Shown one piece after another: positions 1 through 13,700 of a DNA stretch of 64,000 bases. How positions within the stretch are numbered: position 1 is the stretch's first letter; every line of letters begins with the position of its first letter. Below the pieces are notes generated by a model. That model saw only the letters and a list, made by a program, of their open reading frames with translations, did no database searches and was not told the DNA's origin. Origin of the DNA: Rapana venosa (lineage: Eukaryota; Mollusca; Gastropoda; Neogastropoda; Muricidae); the NCBI GenBank assembly GCA_028751875.1, contig CM054134.1, positions 70,314,935-70,378,934 on the forward strand, written 5' to 3'. Made by a program: the position numbers and the translations under genes.

Positions 1-348
1 ATTAAAACCTAAGTACAGAGGCAAGTCCAATAAAGTATTGAAAATATAAAATATGAATCCTTCATCATGATATACTATGATTATAAGCAGGACGATAAAA
101 GGTGAGAGACAGAGACAGAGAGACAGAGAGTGTGTGTGTGTGTATTTCAGAGATAATATCCAATATATAAATCTCAAAACAGTATGCGATCCCATCAACA
201 CTCATTTTAGATTATACTCGTTTCAAATTATATGTCATGATAATGAAATAAATTTAATACCCATACATCCACACAATAAAAACAAGAAACAAACCAAGAA
301 GAAATTTAAAACTATACAGTCGTTTAGGGAGAGAATATGGGTGGGTGA

Positions 349-369
349 GTGAGTGAGTGTGTGTGTGTG

Positions 370-412
<43 letters not shown>

Positions 413-466
413 AGCGTGTGTGTGTGTGTGTGTGTGTGCGTGTGTGTGTGTGTGTGTTTGAGTGTG
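349..466 (+). repeat. (GT)n microsatellite
   Basis: Interrupted GT repeat; HTHTHT-type open frames on the other strand are artefacts. Confidence 0.95.
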
Positions 467-695
467 TGGGGGTGGGGTGGGGGGTGTTTCGGGGATAATA
501 CTAAATATGTAATACTCACATAGCACACGATCAACACAAACACTTTTTAATTATGCTCATGCAAATTGAATGTCATGGTAATAAAATAAGTGCAATACCC
601 ATACACTCTCATAATAAAGAGGGGGAAAAGCCAATAAAGTCATAAAAAGAACATCTACACATTGTAAGTAATAGAAACAAATTCTTTTTTTTTTC

Positions 696-745
696 CAGGA
701 TAATGAATAAGTATTCATGTTCTTTTTTACATCCAGTCCCCGCGC
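696..745 (-). repeat. SINE family B 3'-end fragment
   Basis: Plus-strand CAGGATAATGAATAAG and TTTTTTACATCCAGTCCCC match the end of family B in antisense. Confidence 0.7.
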
Positions 746-922
746 CCGTAGGGTCACATTTAAAAATGCACTCAGTACTCATACTTTCAAGCAGAAGAAG
801 CAAAGGGAAAAAACTTTTTTTTTTTAAAGAAAAAGAGAGAAGAAGAAAAAAACAAACAAACATACAAACAAACAGACAAACAACCCCAGACGAACAAAAG
901 ACAAAACAAACATACCCCAGAA

Positions 923-926
923 CCCC

Positions 927-957
<31 letters not shown>

Positions 958-972
958 AAAAAAAAAAAAAAA
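923..972 (+). repeat. C25-A25 bipartite homopolymer
   Basis: A run of about 25 C is directly joined to a run of about 25 A inside a wider A-rich block (790-1150). Confidence 0.95.
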
Positions 973-1282
973 GCCAATAAAAAAAATAAAAAAAAAGCAG
1001 ACAAAAACACCCTTCCAAATAAACAAACAAAAAAGAAGAAAAAACAACATCTAACAAATGGGGAAAAAAAAAAAAAAACAACCAAAAAAACCCAAACAAA
1101 CAAACAAAAAACAACAGTTAAAAAAATAAAAAATTAAAAAAATAAAATAAAATAAAAAGACAGCACCGTTTCCCCCTTTACACACATACACACACTCATA
1201 CATACACCAAAACAAAAACTAACAAGCGAAAAACCCAAACAAATCACCAACAAAGAACAAAGTAACAACTACAGCAATAACA

Positions 1283-1286
<4 letters not shown>

Positions 1287-1372
<86 letters not shown>
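1287..1372 (+). repeat. (AG)n microsatellite
   Basis: About 43 uninterrupted AG units. Confidence 0.97.
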
Positions 1373-1374
<2 letters not shown>

Positions 1375-1563
1375 AGCCAAACTTATAGATCATAAAATTG
1401 AACACCTTCATATTGTAGAATAGTACACATAGTTGTTACACGTGGTAATAAGATATTAAAATAGGAGATTCACTGGAGCTCAAGTACAGTCAACAAGTCC
1501 AAAATAAAATTGAAAATCGAAAGTATGAATATGCCCTTTATTAGAATACACAATAACAATAGA

Positions 1564-1565
<2 letters not shown>

Positions 1566-1630
<65 letters not shown>
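1566..1630 (+). repeat. (AG)n microsatellite
   Basis: Uninterrupted AG run directly joined to the 3' end of an antisense family B SINE. Confidence 0.97.
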
Positions 1631-1633
<3 letters not shown>

Positions 1634-1968
1634 TCCTTTTATATCGAGGATAATGGAATAAACACTCATATGCTTTTTTACATCCAGTCCCCGTGTGTAT
1701 GCGGTTTTGTAAATTATGTCATCTGTTTCCACCAGCACACGATGGTCTACTCTTACGAAAAGCGGAACAGGATTTAACGTGTGCGCAAGATGTTCTGCGT
1801 GCGTTCGCACACAGGGCTTCGGTTTATAGTCTCATCCGAAGGGCTTTTGGGGAGAGTGAAGTCTGCACTGATGTTTACTCCAGGGGAAAATATCCCCTTG
1901 AACGGGAATCGAACCCGAGTCGTCAGATTGCGAGCGCAATGTTCTGATCACTAGGCTACCCGTCCCCC
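1631..1968 (-). repeat. SINE family B, full-length antisense copy
   Basis: Read on the minus strand: head GGGGACGGGTAGCCTAGTG (box A) and GGTTCGATTCCC (box B), body GATGAGACTATAAACCGAAG, GTAAGAGTAGACCATCG, and end CATTATCCTCGATATAAAAG. Flanked on both sides by (AG)n runs. Confidence 0.93.
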
Positions 1969-1973
1969 TGTAA

Positions 1974-1975
<2 letters not shown>

Positions 1976-2050
<75 letters not shown>

Positions 2051-2065
2051 GATGATGATGATGAT
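1976..2065 (+). repeat. (AG)n and (GAT)n microsatellite
   Basis: AG run to 2046, then six GAT units. Confidence 0.95.
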
Positions 2066-2070
2066 AACAT

Positions 2071-2280
2071 TTTTTTTATACCGAGGATAATGGAATAAGC
2101 ACTCATGTGCTTTTTACATCCAGTCCCCGTGTGTATGCGGTTTTGTAAATTTTGTCATCTGTTCCCTCCGGCACACAATGTCCTACTCTTTCGAAAAGCG
2201 GAACAGGACTTAACGTGTGCGCAAGATGTTCTGCATGCGTTCGCACACGGGGCCTCGGTTTATAGTCTCATCGGAAGGGG
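2071..2280 (-). repeat. SINE family B, truncated antisense copy
   Basis: Contains the 3' half (ACCGAGGATAATGGAATAAG, ACATCCAGTCCCCGTGTG) and ends inside CTCATCGGAAGG, where an (AG)n run replaces the tRNA-like head. Confidence 0.9.
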
Positions 2281-2284
2281 AGAA

Positions 2285-2285
2285 G

Positions 2286-2349
<64 letters not shown>

Positions 2350-2535
2350 TCTGAACAGGTTTAATGTACATTGGCCCTTGGCCACAATACATACAGTGAA
2401 CAAGGAAAGAAGGCAAGTGAAGGAAACGACATGCAAAAAGAGATTGTCACAATTTCCACCTCCTGGTTGCATCACATTGAGTACATCATCGAAATAAACA
2501 AAACAATAAGACAACAAGCCTTGAAAGCAAAACAT

Positions 2536-2622
<87 letters not shown>
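2285..2622 (+). repeat. Two (AG)n arrays with a duplicated spacer
   Basis: AG runs at 2289-2347 and 2539-2622. The segment TGGTTGCATCACAT...AACAAAACAATAAGACAAC occurs at 2463-2515 and again at 2643-2695, so a block with its AG run was duplicated. Confidence 0.9.
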
Positions 2623-2624
<2 letters not shown>

Positions 2625-2714
2625 TCACAATTTCCATCTCCTGGTTGCATCACATCAAGTACATCATCCAAATAAACAAAACAATAAGACAACAAACCTT
2701 GGAAGAAAAACATG

Positions 2715-2715
<1 letters not shown>

Positions 2716-2777
<62 letters not shown>

Positions 2778-2814
2778 CGCGCGTGCGTGCGTGCGCGCGC
2801 GTGCGTGTGTGTGT
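2716..2814 (+). repeat. (GT)n/(GC)n microsatellite
   Basis: GT run with an internal alternating GC section (GCGCGCGCGCGCG), a strong potential Z-DNA tract. Confidence 0.95.
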
Positions 2815-3221
2815 GTTCTTTCCAACATAGATTAGCATTGTCCTTTGAATGCTTTTAAACGTCAATTTTCTTGATTTGTTGTTTTGTTTTTGTGAGGGCA
2901 GGGTGGGAAAAAATGTGTAATCTTTTCCCTCAACAAAACTGATTTCGACTTGACATTGCCCTATATATCACTCCTAAAGTTATACACTAATGTGAAAAGG
3001 CACCTGTTTAGTTGATTTCAAAGCACTGTGCCCCTCGCCCTCGCCCTCCCCCCCCCCCCCCCTCCCGCGCTCTTGTACTACATGATACATCTATTCCTTT
3101 ACCAATGACTGTAACTGAACAATGATTATGTGATGCATATGTACGAAAAACGCCGTACACATCAAGTTTGGCATTCCTAAGGACAAAAAAGATTGCAGTC
3201 CCTTGGCAGAAGATCTTTCTA

Positions 3222-3231
3222 CGCATGCGCG
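3222..3231 (+). promoter_or_regulatory. NRF1-like palindrome, likely iRhom core promoter
   Basis: CGCATGCGCG matches the core of the NRF1 palindrome typical of TATA-less metazoan promoters. It lies about 110 bases before a good splice donor (AAG|GTAAAT at 3343), and the surroundings are unusually CpG-containing for this AT-rich window. Promoter role is inferred; no transcript data. Confidence 0.35.
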
Positions 3232-6200
3232 GCTGCTATGCGGAAATAGAGAAAATAGAAACAACGCAAGGGGTTTTCTCTAAATTTGTGCTATTTCTCC
3301 GCTTCTGGAGAGTATAGATCGGGGTGTTTTCAACATAAGAAGGTAAATACCATATGTACTTGCAGTCATTGTTCCGGAGTGATGATGTCTTTGTATATTA
3401 TTGTGAAGCAAGCCGGCCTGTAGTGCTTGACAACCTAACGTAGCGCTGCTATGTGCTTGGGTTGTTACGGAAGAAGTTTGACCGAGCGAGGTTACTTGTC
3501 ATATTGTCCTGACTGTATTAAACAGATGATGCCACATCATAATGATCATATGATGTGAACGAGGATCAGCTAGATTCAAGATTATGAAGCATGATCTTTA
3601 GTTGTATGTTTCTATTGATCTGTGATAACCTGTCTGAGTTGAAATCACGACATGATCCACACCATTCAATATCCCCAGAATGATAGCCTCATTATCCTGT
3701 AGCGTACTTATAACTTAACCAGATTCAGATGATTACGATGATCCCAGATCTAGATCTTGCTTTTTTGGCTTGGTAATTTATCAGGTCAAGTTATTATCAT
3801 TTTATACTAGAAGCAATAGCTATAGAAGATTCATAAGTCATAACTTTTTCCTCAGATGTTATTTTGGTAAGGCACAAACTGACAACATGGGGAAAAGATT
3901 AGCATAGTAATAATAGTATGCAGTGGAACCACAGTCTGTACACGGGAGATTTTTTAAAATTATATATAAACAAAAAAAAGCAAATAATACTGTAAATTGT
4001 GTAATGATAATAGAAACTTTCTGTGGCAACATGTGTCATTTTCTGTGTTGAGCAACAGCTTGTATTATGAATTACTGCAGTTTGTATTAAATCACTGTAC
4101 TGTATTATGTTTATGTGTGTTTGGTCCAAGAAATTTGAACTTTTTTCTCTTGGCAAACGTGTCAAAATAATATGGCAACTTTTTTTTGTGGGGGGGTTAG
4201 GGGTCTTTTTGTTTGTTTTTTCTTGGGGGGGGGGGGGGGGGTCCCTGTGTGTGTGTGTGAGGGGGGTCCCTGTGTGTGTGTGTGTGAGCATACAAGTATG
4301 TGTGTTTTGCATGATTGTTTCTTTTTCTATTGGGGGGGGGGGGGGGGGGGCAGAGAAAGGGGAACTTGATATTGTTTCATTTTTTCATTTCTTTTTATTT
4401 GTTTGATTGGGATTTTCAGTCCCAGTTTATTAAGAACTACTAATTGAAGTGATTCACTGATTGTGAATTTTCAAGTATTAAAAACAAAGTTCCTAGATAG
4501 TAGATTTCAGTAACTTTTAGCTCAAGTGCGTGCCTTATATAAATAAGTTATAATTTTTTTTTTTTAAACCCATGTTTATTAACAAATCAGAACTGTTCTG
4601 AGAATGCAGGATTTGTATTTTTTTTAAATCAACCATTGGTGTAAACAAAAAAGTTTAGTTCAGAAACAACATAGCACCTATACATGAAATGAGTACAGCA
4701 AACAATGCTTATATGAGTACTCAAAATCACCCATTGACAGCATTGTATTGATTAGAAAGTCAGGTTTTTACTTTTACTGTTTTAGTTTTACTCAGTGCAG
4801 ATGCCTCATTTCAGTGTTGCTTATAATAAAGTCGCACAGTGTTAGTTTCCCCCACTTATAATAATAATAATAATAATAAATGAAACTTATATAGCGCTAT
4901 ATCTTGCAAAGACAAATCAAATCGCATGCATTCGACCTAATCTTAACAGTCATTCAACCAATGACAAATAATCAATAGTTCAAACAGATATTACAAACAT
5001 GGTATGCTGTAGACCAAATCTATGAAATAAAATTGCAATAGTCAAGTGTTTTTCAAAAGCACACACACACACACAGGTCATATACTTTAGCAGGGTGATA
5101 GGACATGGGTTAGTGAAGGGTGGGATAGTTCTGATATGAAACAGGAGGGGGGAAATCTTAGGTTTGAAATAAATATGTCTTGAGGCTGGATTTAAAAGTG
5201 TCATAGCTAGGCTTCTGGTGAAGAGAGAGAGGGAGCTCATTCCAGGTCGATGGACCCAAAATAGAGAAAGAGCGGTGGCCAACGGTAGATTGGTTGAATC
5301 TAGGTATTTGTAGGCACAAGGTATCTGCAGCAGAGCGGAGGGAACGTGAAGGAGTGTACAGGTTAAGACATTCACAGAGGTAGGAGGGTGCAGTTTTGTG
5401 GAAACATTTGTAACAGAGAGGACTGATCTTATAATCTACTCTCTGTGGCACAGGCAGCCAGTGGAGAGATCTCAAGAGGAGGGTAATTTGCTCCGATTTT
5501 TTCTTTCTGAGATCTAGTCCAGCTGCGGAGTTATAACTGCTCTCAGCTGCTAGCCACCCCAGCCCAGCCCAGCTGGTGCTAATCATAGCAGGAACAACTG
5601 CAATTGGACTTAATAAAAGAAAGGGGTTGCTAATTTTAGCACTAGGCCCTGGACCCTTGACTGAGTTGTTGATCTGTGGCCTGTGCCTGTGGTCCAGCTA
5701 AGCCTGACATGACATCATACCATTCACCACTCAGTCTGTTGCTTTGTGTATAAATCTCTCTTATATCTTTGCACTTACACTGTTATACTTATAGGTATGT
5801 GTGTATGCACCCGCCATCAGTATGCTTGTCTTATTTAATCTTATAGTATCTGTTGTATATTTTCTGCAGAAAGATTCGTTGGTTTTATCAATGCTTCAAA
5901 AAACAAATTGTTTTAAAGCACACTTGTTAATTCTTTAATCTGTGTTTCAGACATGAGCAATATGGATCCATCAACGTCATATGACAGACAGGTGTCTCGT
6001 AACACTGTCACGTCATCCAAAAGTCAAAGTAGAGCCCGCAGAGTGAGCAGGTGCGTTGTTGTGTGTTATTACAGGTTTTGAAGATAAGTTATATTTCACC
6101 AGATAAATATACATTATGATATCGTAGCAGGGCTAGGTGGTAGTGACCTAACTTGAGTAGTTGACTAGTTCAGACATGCATGCGATCGCATAAGAAGTAG

Positions 6201-6248
<48 letters not shown>

Positions 6249-6730
6249 TAAGATATTGGAACCTACGGTTTCTGTACAGATATAATCACATATAATATAT
6301 CCATGTCCAATGCAATTGTCCCTCTGTCATGTGATGATAATGATGATGATGTATGTGTGATGATGATGATGATGTATGTGTGTGTGTGTGTTAAGTCAAA
6401 GCCAAATTTTTATCTCCCAATGGTACTTTGAATAAGCAATATGTGTGCCTTTTTCAACATCTGTGAGTGAGTGTGTATATGTATGGGGGGGGGGGGGGGG
6501 GGGGGGGTTGTGTGTACATACATTGTATGCATTATTTGAGTGAGTGAGAGAGAAAAAAAGAGAGAGGGAGGGGGTGGGTAGGAACAATGCCTTATTCTTT
6601 TTTTTAATGATTTACAAACAGTGTCAAGTTAGTAATGTGTAAGACTTTTTTAAAAATAAAAACCAAGCTTTACTTATTAGTCACAAATCTTTTTCCTGTA
6701 ACTGATTCTTTCTCTCTTTTTTCTTCTTCT

Positions 6731-6771
<41 letters not shown>

Positions 6772-7923
6772 GCACAGGCCTGTATTCAAAAAAGTTTCTC
6801 TTTCCTTTAATTCTTGCAATTTTTTTCAATTGTTGTTTTTGTGAATTGTGGCCTGACACAGATCAGTCATGAAGGGCATGGCTGGTTGGCTGGGAGTGGA
6901 GGACACCGAGAAACATGAAAAACAAGCCATGCGATGGGACAACCGCCGCAGGCGCTATGCTGGCTCCATCGGGCAACTCAAAGACAAGTATGTCAAGCCT
7001 CCAGAAGGCCTAGACGAATTGGACGGTGCTCCCTCCATCAGGGACCCTCTCCGAAAGCCCTCAGGACGCTCCAACATGAGCATGGATCGGTCAGGGATGC
7101 TGCGTCGCAGCGGTCGGAAGTCGTCTGTGGCTCATATGACACTGAAGGGCATCGGTAACCTTGTGGTCAGTCACTTTGCTTGTCTTCTGTGTATATATAT
7201 ATCATAATGATGATCTCTATTATGGTTGGTGTCTGTGTGTTGATTTGTATCTTAAAAGTTACACTAGTACTTGTTAGTGAGTATCAAATTGTTTTATGGT
7301 CTCTGTGTGTGTGTGTGTACATATGTGTATGAGAACATGTGTGTCTGAGTTATTTCCTTTCGGTTTTTTTCCATTTGTTAACATGCACATCATTATTTAC
7401 AAGAACTTTCAAGGATTTTTAAAGGTAATTATTGCATCAGATGTATTCATGATCTTTTATATGATATCAGAAACACATATCTCCTCTATAGCTTATGCTG
7501 ACCTATATGGTTAACAGACTGTTGTTTCATGAGAATGCTATATACTAAGATTATAAGGATTATGGTTTGTTCGGAAACACATTCAGTGGTTGGCTATAAC
7601 TGTTTGAGTGGATTGTTGCAAGGTTTGTTTAAATTTATGGTTGTATTAACGCATGACACTTTAGGATTTCCCTGTGCAGGGCGTTAGGAACAAACTTCGC
7701 CGACAGACTCACAAAGGGAGCCAAGGTGCTGAGGACCAGAGCATGGCTGCTGCTTCTTTGGTAAGCAACTGTGCTTTCTGCGGCTGGGTGAGAGGGTGGT
7801 GGATCAACATTGGTGGTGTGGGTGGACATTTCTGAGAGTGGTTAGGTTATTTGTATGGATTTGGGGGGTGAATGGGTAGGTGTGTGTGGGGGGGTCACTG
7901 TGTGGAAGGGGTGGTGGTGGTGA

Positions 7924-7958
<35 letters not shown>

Positions 7959-9022
7959 TAATAGAGACAGATAAAGACCTTGAGTGTAAGTGGGTGCTTG
8001 TGTATGACTATGCGTGTGTGTGTTCAGAATGTAAACCGTAGTGAAGGTTCCAACCTTCACCTTCATTTACCGTCATCCCCGAAGCCGAAATGTGGCTACC
8101 ATGATGGTGGGCAAGAAATGGTTTCATACACAAAATTTCACCATTGGTGAACCTCAAAGCTCTAGCAAAGGAACAACAACCCCCACCCCCCCAAAAAAAA
8201 AAAAATTACCATCAGGTCATGAGCTTGATGCCCTCAGCACTAGAATTTCCCACCGCCTATACAGTAAGTTATGAGGTGAAATGGGCAGCGTGACCAGAGA
8301 GCTTGGATACACTGTTGTCATACAGCACGGGGAAGAGTTCAGCCTTGTGGACGATGTGTTCTACGATGACCCCAGTGTGGGGCCTGACCTGGCGCGGCTG
8401 GAGCGCATCCGCGAGACCTCCAAACCTGGACCTGGTGTGGACGATGAGTGAGTGGAGCTTTCTTTCTTTTTTTTCTTTACTGCTTCAGATTTTATAAGAA
8501 CGTATTGATCGGCGATGAATATAGCAGCGAGGTGATGGTAAATAAAGTGTCCTTTATAATAATGGCGCTTTTTAAAGCGTTTCTCTGTGAACACGTGAGG
8601 ATGGCAAAACAATTTATGTTGCTGTATTTTTGCTGCTGCTATAGCTCTGTGTGTGTGTTTTTTATTTATTTTATTTTATTTTATTTTATTCTTTTATATC
8701 GATGATAATGGAGTAAGCACTTATGTGCTTTTTTACATCCAGTCCCCATGTGTATGCGGTTTTGTAAATTCTGTCATCTGTTCCCACCGGCACACAATGG
8801 CCTACTCTTATGAAAAGCAGAACAGGAATTAACGTGTGCACAAGATGTTCTGCGTGCGTTTGCACACGGGGCCTCAGTTTATAGTCTCATCCGAAGGACT
8901 TTTGGGAAGAGTGGAGTCTGCACTGATGTTAACTCCAGGGGAAAATATCCCCTTGAACGCGAATCGAACCCGGGTCATCAGATTGCGAGTGCAATGTTCT
9001 GACCACTAGGCTATCCTGTCCT

Positions 9023-9084
<62 letters not shown>

Positions 9085-10660
9085 TGAGTGTTTCAGTGAT
9101 AGTGTGTGGGGTTGTGCACTTCTGTAAGTCTTGTTTTGTGTACTTTTATCTGAAACTACCTTGCCTACAGACACCAAGTTTAGCAGAACTGTAGATACGA
9201 ATATATATATCACTGTTCCATATCATGTTCCTATCACAGCAAGAGTTAACTGCTGAAGCAGACAGCTTCAGAGGCAATACTCAGAAATTACCTCTTTTAA
9301 GGGTTTTTTTCAAATTCATATCTCATTGAGTACCCATGCCTATGTAGTGGTAGTCTTGTTTATTAAAATGAATGTCTTTTATTTTCATTGATAATACTGT
9401 CACTATAGTGATTGTTGCCATCATAGGGATAGATAATGTATATTTCATAACTTTTTTTGGGGGGGAGGGGGGGGGGGGGGTTAGAGCATTGTGTTCACAG
9501 TTTGACTTTCCAGGTTCGAGCCACTACTGAGATGCCATTCAAAGAGACTTATCCCCAGGAGTTAACATAAGTACTGACTCTACTCCCCTGAAAGTCCTTT
9601 TGATGAGACTATAAACCAATGTCCTGTGTGCAAACATGCACAGAACATCTTACACGTATATTAAAACCTGTTCTGCCTTTGAGAAGAGTAGGCCGTTTGT
9701 GCCAGTAAGAACAGATGCCAAAAATTTTGGGGTTTTTTAAAACTTATATACTTGCATGCATGCTGGTGTGGTGTTTAGACATGATCCTAGAAGTCAGAAT
9801 GTGGGTACCTTAATAGTGGACAAAATGGTGACATACACAAAATTCTCACCATTGGTGAAACTCAGAGCTCCACCCAAGGAGTGAAAACAAACCAAAATAC
9901 TCTGGGGGGTTTTGGGGGGGGGGGGGGGGTTACAATGTTATACCATGCTATTTTTATACTTTCATTAATACTTTTATCGTATGCCATATTTCAATGAGTT
10001 TGACGTAAAGTGTATGTTGATGAGCTGGGTATATAGTTTTTTGTAAGATGCTCATAATGTGATATGTTTATCACATTATCAAGATAAATATCAAATTTCA
10101 GAGAAGCGGTGGTGTGATACGCAAAAGATGCCAGGAATTGTTAGCCAGCCTTGGGTTGTAAATCATTGCTTTAACAAGTTCTGTGATTTATCTTGATACT
10201 TTTTTGTGCTTTTATGAGTTGTGTTGCGTTGATTTTTTAATCACTCTGCAAACTACAGATAAGTTTTTTTCAAGTTTTAACTTAAGTTACAAGAGGCATC
10301 TAAAGGATAGATGAGTTTAATGTGTTGAACAAAATAAACACAGTGTGAGTGTGTGTGTGTGGTGGGGTGGGGGGGGTGAGTGTGCATGAGTGAGTGGGTT
10401 ATCGTGCATATACCATATACAGCATTTACATTTTAAAAGATTGGTTTAAACCAGTACACTGAATCAATGAAACAGCCATTATCCATCATGAAAATTAACT
10501 CCTGCAGCTTTCACATACATGCACACATTGCACACCTAGAGACATCTTGATGCATGTGCAAAGATACAAATAAACACACACACATACACACACACACACA
10601 ACACAACACAACACAACACAACACAACACACACACAACACAACACAACACAACACAACAC

Positions 10661-10703
<43 letters not shown>

Positions 10704-13700
10704 ACACACTTGTGCAGAGGTAGTATTGGGAGTTTATACAGTTTATAATAGACATATTACTTGATTTGATCTGAAATTACAAGAGTCTGGATAACCGCAT
10801 ATTCATTATCATGTTAGCGTTTCTTGTTGGCTTTTTGGTTGTTTGTTGTTGGGGTTTTTTGTTTGTTGTTGTTTTTTGGAGGGGGGGGGGGAGGGGAGAT
10901 GCAGTTGCTTTTGTTTTATTGTTGATACTTTTTTTGTGTTACATTATATAGTTTGTTGATATGCTGCTGTTATGTTTTATTTGTTCATTGCTTGCAAAAT
11001 TTAGAGTAACTTTTTTACCCTGCATAAATGTGCTTTTTAACTCAGCTGAAATATCAAAATGAAATCAGTTCTAGAACATGATTTATAAATATTGATGGTG
11101 GCAGTATTTTATTAAAAGTAACTTTTCTCTATTAAACCTATGGATAGGGTTTTTAAGTTGAGATATAGTGTGCTTTTTGCCTCTCAATCTGAAGTTGATA
11201 AAGTGTACTAACACACCCACCTCCAAAAAAGACAGATTTTTTTTTAAAAATCATACATATCCAGTTTGCATAAACAGGATATGGGAATATAGCCCAAAGC
11301 AAGATTGAAAATTAGATAAATGACAACGATTGAAAGTAGTCTAGAATAAAAACAAGCCAGAAGAATACCTAACATTCAGTTTCTTTAACACTAGCCAAAA
11401 CAACGGGCCAAGATATTCCATACATGCTCCCCAGTAACCGTTCTCTTTTCCCTACAAGCTGTTCAGCCTCACATCAAGCGTCACGTTCGTGACAGGTTGC
11501 TACGACCAGCCCCAGCGCCAGGCTGGCGTCGCAGGCCCCCACAGGCCCTACCTGACACCCCCGGCACGGACGTCGTGGACCAGCCCGACTTTGGCATGGC
11601 CCGCATCAAGCAGAAAGTCCTGGACTCCGCCATGCGCCGTGACAAGCGGGTGATGGGAGTGGGGGTGGTGGGTCGCTTCTTCCGGCGAAGCATCCACAGC
11701 CAGGTGTTTACCAAGGACGTGAAGCAGCAGCTAGACGATATGGACGATCACAGGTGAATGTTATGTATGTATGTCTGTATGTCTGTCTGTCTGTCTGTAT
11801 GTCTGTCTGTCTGTCTGTATGTTTGTTTGTTTTGAGGGGGGGGGGGGGGGGGATGATAGAAGAAAGTAGAAAGGACTGCATGTATAGTTGGGTGTATGGT
11901 TGAGAGTGAATGGGTGTATTGTGCATGGGTTGTGTGTGGACGAGTGTTGTATGTGTGTGTGTGTGTTGATGATGGGGATGGATGGTTGTGTGAGTGTGAG
12001 TGTGTGTGAGCAGGATGGGTGTAGATGTGTGTGTTTTGTTTGTGTGTGTGTGTGAGGGGGGGGGGGGGGGGTGTTAGGAGGATAGATGCATACATGTGGT
12101 ATCTGTTTCTTTGCCTGTATGTGTTTGGAGGGGTCTATGACAAAGAGAAGATGGTGGGGGAACAGACATGCTCTCTGACTTGGTTGCTGTCATCCATAAT
12201 TATGCTAGTGTGCTTGCAGTCATTTACTATCAACTGTTTGAATTTCCAATTGACGTTCAGACAGTTTGTGAAATTGTTTGATTATGAACAAATGAATCAC
12301 AACCAGTGAAGAGAAGAAAAGCGCACATTACTGTTGTCTCATGTGTAACTGGTACCCACCTTTGATACAAAATGTTACAGATGGTTTGAGAAGGTAGGAA
12401 CAACGCCCAGTTTTTGATGACAGCCTTAAAAATCAACCCTCAGGAAGGGGGACGGGATAGCCTTGTGGTCAGAACATTGCGCTCGCAATCCGACGACCCG
12501 GGTTCGATTCCCGTTCAAGGGGATATTTTCCCCTGGAGTTAACATCAGTGCAGACTCCACTTTCCCCCAAAAGTTCTTCGGATGAGACTATAAACCGAGG
12601 CCCCGTGTGCGAACGCACGCAGAACATCTTGCGCACACATTAAATCCTGTTCCGCTTTTCGTAAGAGTAGGCCATTGTGTGCCTGTGGGAACAGATGACA
12701 GAATTTACAAAACCGCATACACACGGGGACTGGATGAAAAAAAGCACATAAGTGCTTATTCTATTATCCTCAATATAAAAGAATAAATAAAAAAAATGTA
12801 TAAACCCTCTGAAGTATGCATTGACTTATAGTGTTTGCAATTTTTCCGATGATCGGTTGTGTCAGTATTATCCTGTTGGTTTTCTTTAAAAATAAATAAA
12901 CAGTTCTTTGTCTCTGATAAAAGTGAGTATACCGTTTCATTTTATTAGACTTGGAGAATAATCAGAAAAATCTGTTTGGGAGGAAAACATTATATGGATG
13001 CATATTCATCAAAACATGCCATTTTTCATGCATGTATGAAGGACGGGTCTTTTATGATTACAGTTGGAGATAGGTTTAGACTGAAAATAGCTGTAAAAAT
13101 AAGCAAATTAAAAACAGAAAAACCTCCAGATGATTTAATTTGGGATTTTCTAACTGCATTTCAGACCATACTTCACATACTGGGCAACGTTTGTGCAAAT
13201 CGTGGTCTTTATTGTGGCTGTGGCTGTGTATGGTACTGCTCCTTTTGGTGTTGGGAAACACACTGAACAGAAGATGGTGAGTATAGATGTGTGTGTGTTG
13301 TGTGTGTGTGCATGTGTGTGTGTTGTTTGTTTCTGTGTGTGTTTGTGTGTGTATGCATGTGTGTGTGTGTTTGTGTGTGTCTTTGTTTATATTTGTCTTT
13401 GGTTCTTTTGTGTATTTCTGTATATATGAGAGTATATATTTACACTTATAGTCTGTATGTGCCAGTGTGTGTCATATGGCATGGGAGATTTTAGAAATGA
13501 TCCCTTCATTTTCGTGTTATCTGCTTTTTACGTTGTTGTTTTTTTATTAATGTCTTTAAACATAGACATAGTGTGTTCTTCTTAATTGCTATTTTACAAA
13601 ACGATAATGATGTTTCAGCTTATCATAAAAGTACAACGTATAAGAGTGTGCTCACACACAAAGCATGAAATTGTGTTGAAATGGTGGGATAAAAAGACCC

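Noticed and set aside
609..1137. Overlapping frames rich in Phe/Gly/Lys
   Set aside because: They translate the C25A25 tract and A-rich sequence.
12450..12525. tRNA-like sequences with box A and box B (also at 1900-1968, 8940-9023, 30552, 43497, 47868)
   Set aside because: They are heads of SINE copies: each is joined to the same body and tail, they occur repeatedly, and the cloverleaf arms do not pair well.
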